From Ulva prolifera (taxonomy: Eukaryota > Chlorophyta > Ulvophyceae > Ulvales > Ulvaceae), in assembly GCA_023078555.1 (NCBI GenBank), contig CM041198.1:5470354-5534353 (forward strand): 64,000 nt of DNA, in the 5' to 3' direction. A program made the position numbers and the translations under genes. Below, piece by piece: positions 60,393 to 64,000 of this stretch (position 1 is its first letter; each line of letters starts with the position of its first letter). Below the pieces are notes generated by a model. It ran no database searches and was not told the origin of the DNA. It saw nothing but the letters and a program-made list of their open reading frames with translations.

Positions 60393-63300
60393 CAAGCGGG
60401 CCGGGCGCCGTCCGAGGCTCGGACGCGCTGGACGCGGAGTCGACGCCGTGCCCAGTATGTCACAGGCAGGTAACCAAAGATCGCGTGGCAGAGCACTGCC
60501 GCAAGCAGCATCCCGGTCACAAGTACACCCCGGAGCAGCTGCTGAGACGCGGCTGGAAGCCTTGCGAATACTGCAGCCTCCCCTTCTCCACGTACAATAG
60601 GGAGGCGGGGTACTTGCGACACCTGACGCTCTGCCCGCTCAGGCCACAGCCACCAGGGCAGCCACTGCAACTCGGGGGTCAGGGCCAGCCCAACCAGCAA
60701 GAGCAGCGACCACCAGGATCCCCTCCAGCCGCGGCCCTTGCCCAGCAGGCGGGGGGGAATCATTGCCGCCACGAGCCGACGCGCTCCGACGCCGCTTTGG
60801 TGCACCGAGCGTCGGGCAGCGGCCAGGGCGCGCGGGACCCCAGCCCGTTGCGCCCTGGGGCCACGGGCGGTAGTGGAGGCACCACCGGGCCGCTGGAACA
60901 GCCGGCTGCCCGCAATGACATGGTCCTGACACCGCATGATGTGCACCAGTGGACCGCGGGCAGCCCGGCTGGCGGCCATGACCCCTCAGGTGACGCCCCG
61001 TTGCCCATGGAGCCCTCTGATGTCGTCATGCATGACTGTGAGCTCGAGGGCAGTACGCCTGAGACAGATGCCATTCGGGGCCCCCGCCCTGACCAGAGTT
61101 CCACACTTCAGAGGGTGGGAGGCACACGAGGAGCTCCTGAGCCCGTCCACAAGGCTGCTCGCACGCATGCGTCATGGCACTCGCATGGCACACCGCTACC
61201 ACAGCAGGCTGGCCCCAGCACCCCTACGCTATCCGGGGCCTTGCACGCAGGGACAGCCTCAATGCCAACGGATGCGCACGCACGCCCGCCGGAACCTGGA
61301 GACATAGCCCCAGACATCGCGCGCGCCGAGATCCACGGCGGACCGGCGATGGACTCTCACATGCGGGACGTTGCAGAGCACAGCCACGTCGCCGACGACC
61401 CCCCGCCCCCCCACACGCCTGACCCTGCCCCACCCCAGCTGCAGTCCGCCATCGGGAGAGGCCACCTCACGCAGACGGTGACGCCGCGGGCCAGGACAGC
61501 ATGGGCAGGGGCCGTGGCCGACACCATTGACGCCACGAATGACGCGGTGGAACGCGGACACGCGCCCAGCATCCTTGCGGGCATCGACGAGCTGCTCGGC
61601 ATGCCGCTCGACCTCCTGGCAGACAAGAAAGCCAGCAGAGGACGGGATCGCCGGACGATTGCTCGTGTGGGTGAACGCAGACAGCGATCCCGCAGAGCGA
61701 TGACACTGGGTCAAGCCGCGGGTCTCGACCCTGGCCGCACCCCCTCGCAGGTAGTCGATGACGAGGCAACAGCGGCCCGCATGGTGCGTCACTGCCGCAA
61801 CGGCAACCCAGCCCGTGGCCTGCGCTGCATCAACGCACTCCCCGTGATGGAAGTCGACGAGGCCACGGTCCGCAAGCTCGAGGACCTGCACCCGCGAGCC
61901 CCACCTCTCGCACGCGGCAGGCAGCCGCTGAGCGACACCGAGACGCAGCCCGTCCAGATCGACGCGGAGCAGTTCGAAGCCGTCCTCCACAATCTGAAGA
62001 CAGGGACAGCTGCTGGGCCTAGCGGGTGGACGTACGAGCACATCCGTGTCGCCGCCCTCCATGATGAGCGCACAGGCGAAGCTGTGCGGCGGTTCGTCAA
62101 CAACATCCTGGCAGGTCGGATCCCTCACGCTGAGCACCTGCTGGCTTCGCGCCTTATTGCGCTCGAAAAGCCATCGGGAGGTGCGAGGCCCATCGCGATC
62201 GGCGAAGCATTCATCCGCCTGGCAAGCATCTGCGCGCTGGCATGCGTACCGGGCGCGGGCGCTCTGCTTGCCCCTCTCCAGATCGGCGTGGGCATCCCGG
62301 GCGGCGCCGAGATCCCCGGCCATGCCTTGCGGCCGGACTTTGCAGACCCCAACACCGTCACAGTGTCCACAGATCTGCAGAACGCGTTCAATGTGATGTC
62401 ACGCGAGGCGATGCAGGCGCGGCTGGCGGAGTCCCACCCACAGTTGCTCCCGTACTTCCGCACGGTGTACGGTCAAAGCAGCCCGCTTCTCGCCCAGCGC
62501 CCGGATGGCTCCATCGCGGAGCTCCGCAGTGAGGCGGGTGTGCGCCAGGGGGACCCTCTGGGGCCACTCCTGTTCGCGCTCACATACCTCCCCACCCTGC
62601 AGGAAGCGCAGCGGCAGGCCCCAGATACCCTGGTGATATCTTGCCACGATGACACCTACGTGCAGGGCAAAGCAGACAGTGTGGTGTCCGCCGCCAATGC
62701 GATCCTCACGCGGCACGAATGCAACCGGGGCAAGACAGTTGTGTACTGCGCTGACCCGGAGAAAGCGCGCCATGTGGCGGCACAGCTGCAGGCCACATCT
62801 GCGGCGGACGGGATCGTCGTGTGCGGCACCCCGCTTGGCACGCCGGCGTTCGTCGGGACATTTGTGCAGCAGCGCACCCAGCTCACGGCGGACCTGGTCG
62901 ACAGGCTGATGGAGCTGCCGCTGCCGGCGCAGGCGCAGTGGTCAATCCTACACCACTGCCTCCAGCACCGGGACGCGCATCTTCTCCGGAACTCGCCGTG
63001 GGGTGCGATCCGGGACCACCTGCCTGCCGTTGAGCGCGCCACGCTCCGCGGCCTCCGCAGCATCATGGGAGTGTCCGCCCTCACTCCTGCCCAAGTCGTA
63101 CAGGCGACCCTGCCCCACCGCCACGGAGGGATGGGGCTCCGACACTACTGTGAGGACACAGCAGACGCGGCGCGTCTGTCCTCTGCAGCGCTGGCCCATC
63201 TCGCACTGGCCGGGGGGGTGGAGCGCGGCCAGCCGTTCCGCGGTGAGGCGGCCGTCGAGATGCAACTGACGCTGGACCGGCTGCGCCTGGCATGGGGCGC

Positions 63301-64000
63301 CGCCATCCCCGGCGTAGCCGAGTGCCCCGCCGGCGTCGCGGCTTGGGCGAAGGACAACGCATCAAAGGTGAGGTTGACACAGCTGCAGAGCCTGCTCGCG
63401 CGCGCCGAGGCTGACGCTCGCAAAGCCGAGGTCTTTGCGGAGCTCGGCGCGGCCGCCGACGGGCCTTCACCCCATCTGGCAGCAGAAGCACGCGCGGCCA
63501 TGGCCCGCCTGCGCAGCTGCATGGGGGCCCTCGCGTCGGCATGGCTCACAGCGTTTCCCGGACCGGTCACGGGTCTGTCCGACATGGAGTTCGGCGTGTA
63601 CACTCGGCTGCGGCTCGGGGAATCCCTCCTCCCGCGCCTCGCCGATGACGGAGACTGCCCATGCGGGCGAAGCGGGGAGGCGGGCACGCACTCGCTGGTC
63701 TGCGCTTCTCTCTGGGGAACGGTTGTCGCACGTCACAACCTGCTCGTCGAGACGTGGAGGCGCGTGATCGCGCGCAGCGGCATCACATCGGCGGTGGAGC
63801 CGCACCTGAGCAGGCTCCCAAAGGGCCTCGGTCAAGGTCTCGCAGCTCCCTCCACGGCCGGCACCGCGTCACCCTCTGCCACCTCCCCGCCCGCCAAAGC
63901 CCCGGCCGCGCCCTCAGCCCCTCTTGGCGCCCAGGCTTGGCCCCCCCTCTGCAGCGACGCCTCCGCCACGCCCGCGCGCGATGACGCCGCCGCCGTGCTC
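60393..64000 (+). CDS. R2-like non-LTR retrotransposon polyprotein (zinc fingers, reverse transcriptase, endonuclease linker), runs off the window
   Basis: One frame (codons starting at positions such as 60443) is open from 60173 to 64000 without a stop. Features in order: CCHH finger (CPVCHRQV...HCRKQH, from 60449), CCHC finger (CEYCSLPF...HLTLC), Pro/Gly/His-rich linker (60650-61500), and reverse transcriptase with TAAGPSGWTYEHIR (about 62010), motif A TVSTDLQNAFNVM (Asp 62372-62374), motif B GVRQGDPLGPLLFAL (about 62540) and motif C SCHDDTYVQG (Asp-Asp 62648-62653). Thumb, then CPCGRS...THSLVC knuckle (about 63657) and RHNLLVETW follow. Zinc fingers before the RT and a knuckle followed by an endonuclease linker place it with RLE-bearing R2/NeSL/CRE-like LINEs. 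The endonuclease itself lies beyond the edge. The first in-frame ATG (60920) is downstream of both fingers, so initiation is either non-AUG or excludes them. Confidence 0.85.

Noticed and set aside
61259-62323. 354-codon minus-strand open frame
   Set aside because: Antisense shadow of the high-GC retrotransposon polyprotein on the plus strand, whose frame has recognisable RT motifs.

Overview
This looks like a repeat-dense stretch of a eukaryotic nuclear genome, most likely a microalga and probably a green alga. The lineage is an inference from style, not from a marker gene. There are no prokaryote-style operons. Reading frames are joined by GT-AG introns whose phases fit, most sequence is transposon-derived, and there are satellites and very long poly-G and poly-C tracts. 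I saw no rRNA, tRNA or CRISPR array by eye.

Layout. 1-3234 (minus) holds part of an intron-rich DNA transposase (copy 1) of the tnp2/DUF4218-like type (CACTA/En-Spm or Kyakuja-Dileera-Zisupton relatives). 13031-18011 (minus) and 21649-26152 (plus) are copies 2 and 3, arranged head to head. A multi-exon gene of unknown function (gene X, 18642-21278, minus) lies between them. 26221-27805 is a 344-bp satellite. 28311-28735 is a 150-bp triplicate that precedes an unknown spliced gene (gene Z, 28962-30914). 32751-35472 is a 174-bp satellite that creates a spurious 914-codon minus-strand reading frame. 36572-40540 is a spliced gene of unknown function (gene Y) with a 24-C tract across which its frame changes.

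43849-64000 is dominated by one family of zinc-finger, reverse-transcriptase, restriction-like-endonuclease (R2-like) non-LTR retrotransposons. It comprises a decayed copy lacking the endonuclease (43849-47760, minus), 5'-truncated 3' ends (48283-49806, 52414-52887, 54922-55595), and an intact-looking copy whose frame is open from 60173 to the window edge. Several insertions, including one of only 28 bp at 6693-6720, keep 12-14 bp target-site duplications. A second family with a different 3' end, also finishing in TTGTAA, left short tagged insertions at 57062-57165, 57711-57782 and probably 59437-59472.

6840-11400 and 53950-60000 are diverged copies of one duplicated segment in the same orientation. 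Each carries a minus-strand spliced gene (P1, P2) whose exons stay aligned and in frame while flanking sequence drifts. These genes, and a weaker candidate at 50625-52413, are the best candidates for non-transposon genes. Nothing here forms a pathway: the window is a nest of mobile elements, their remnants and satellites around a few unidentified genes.
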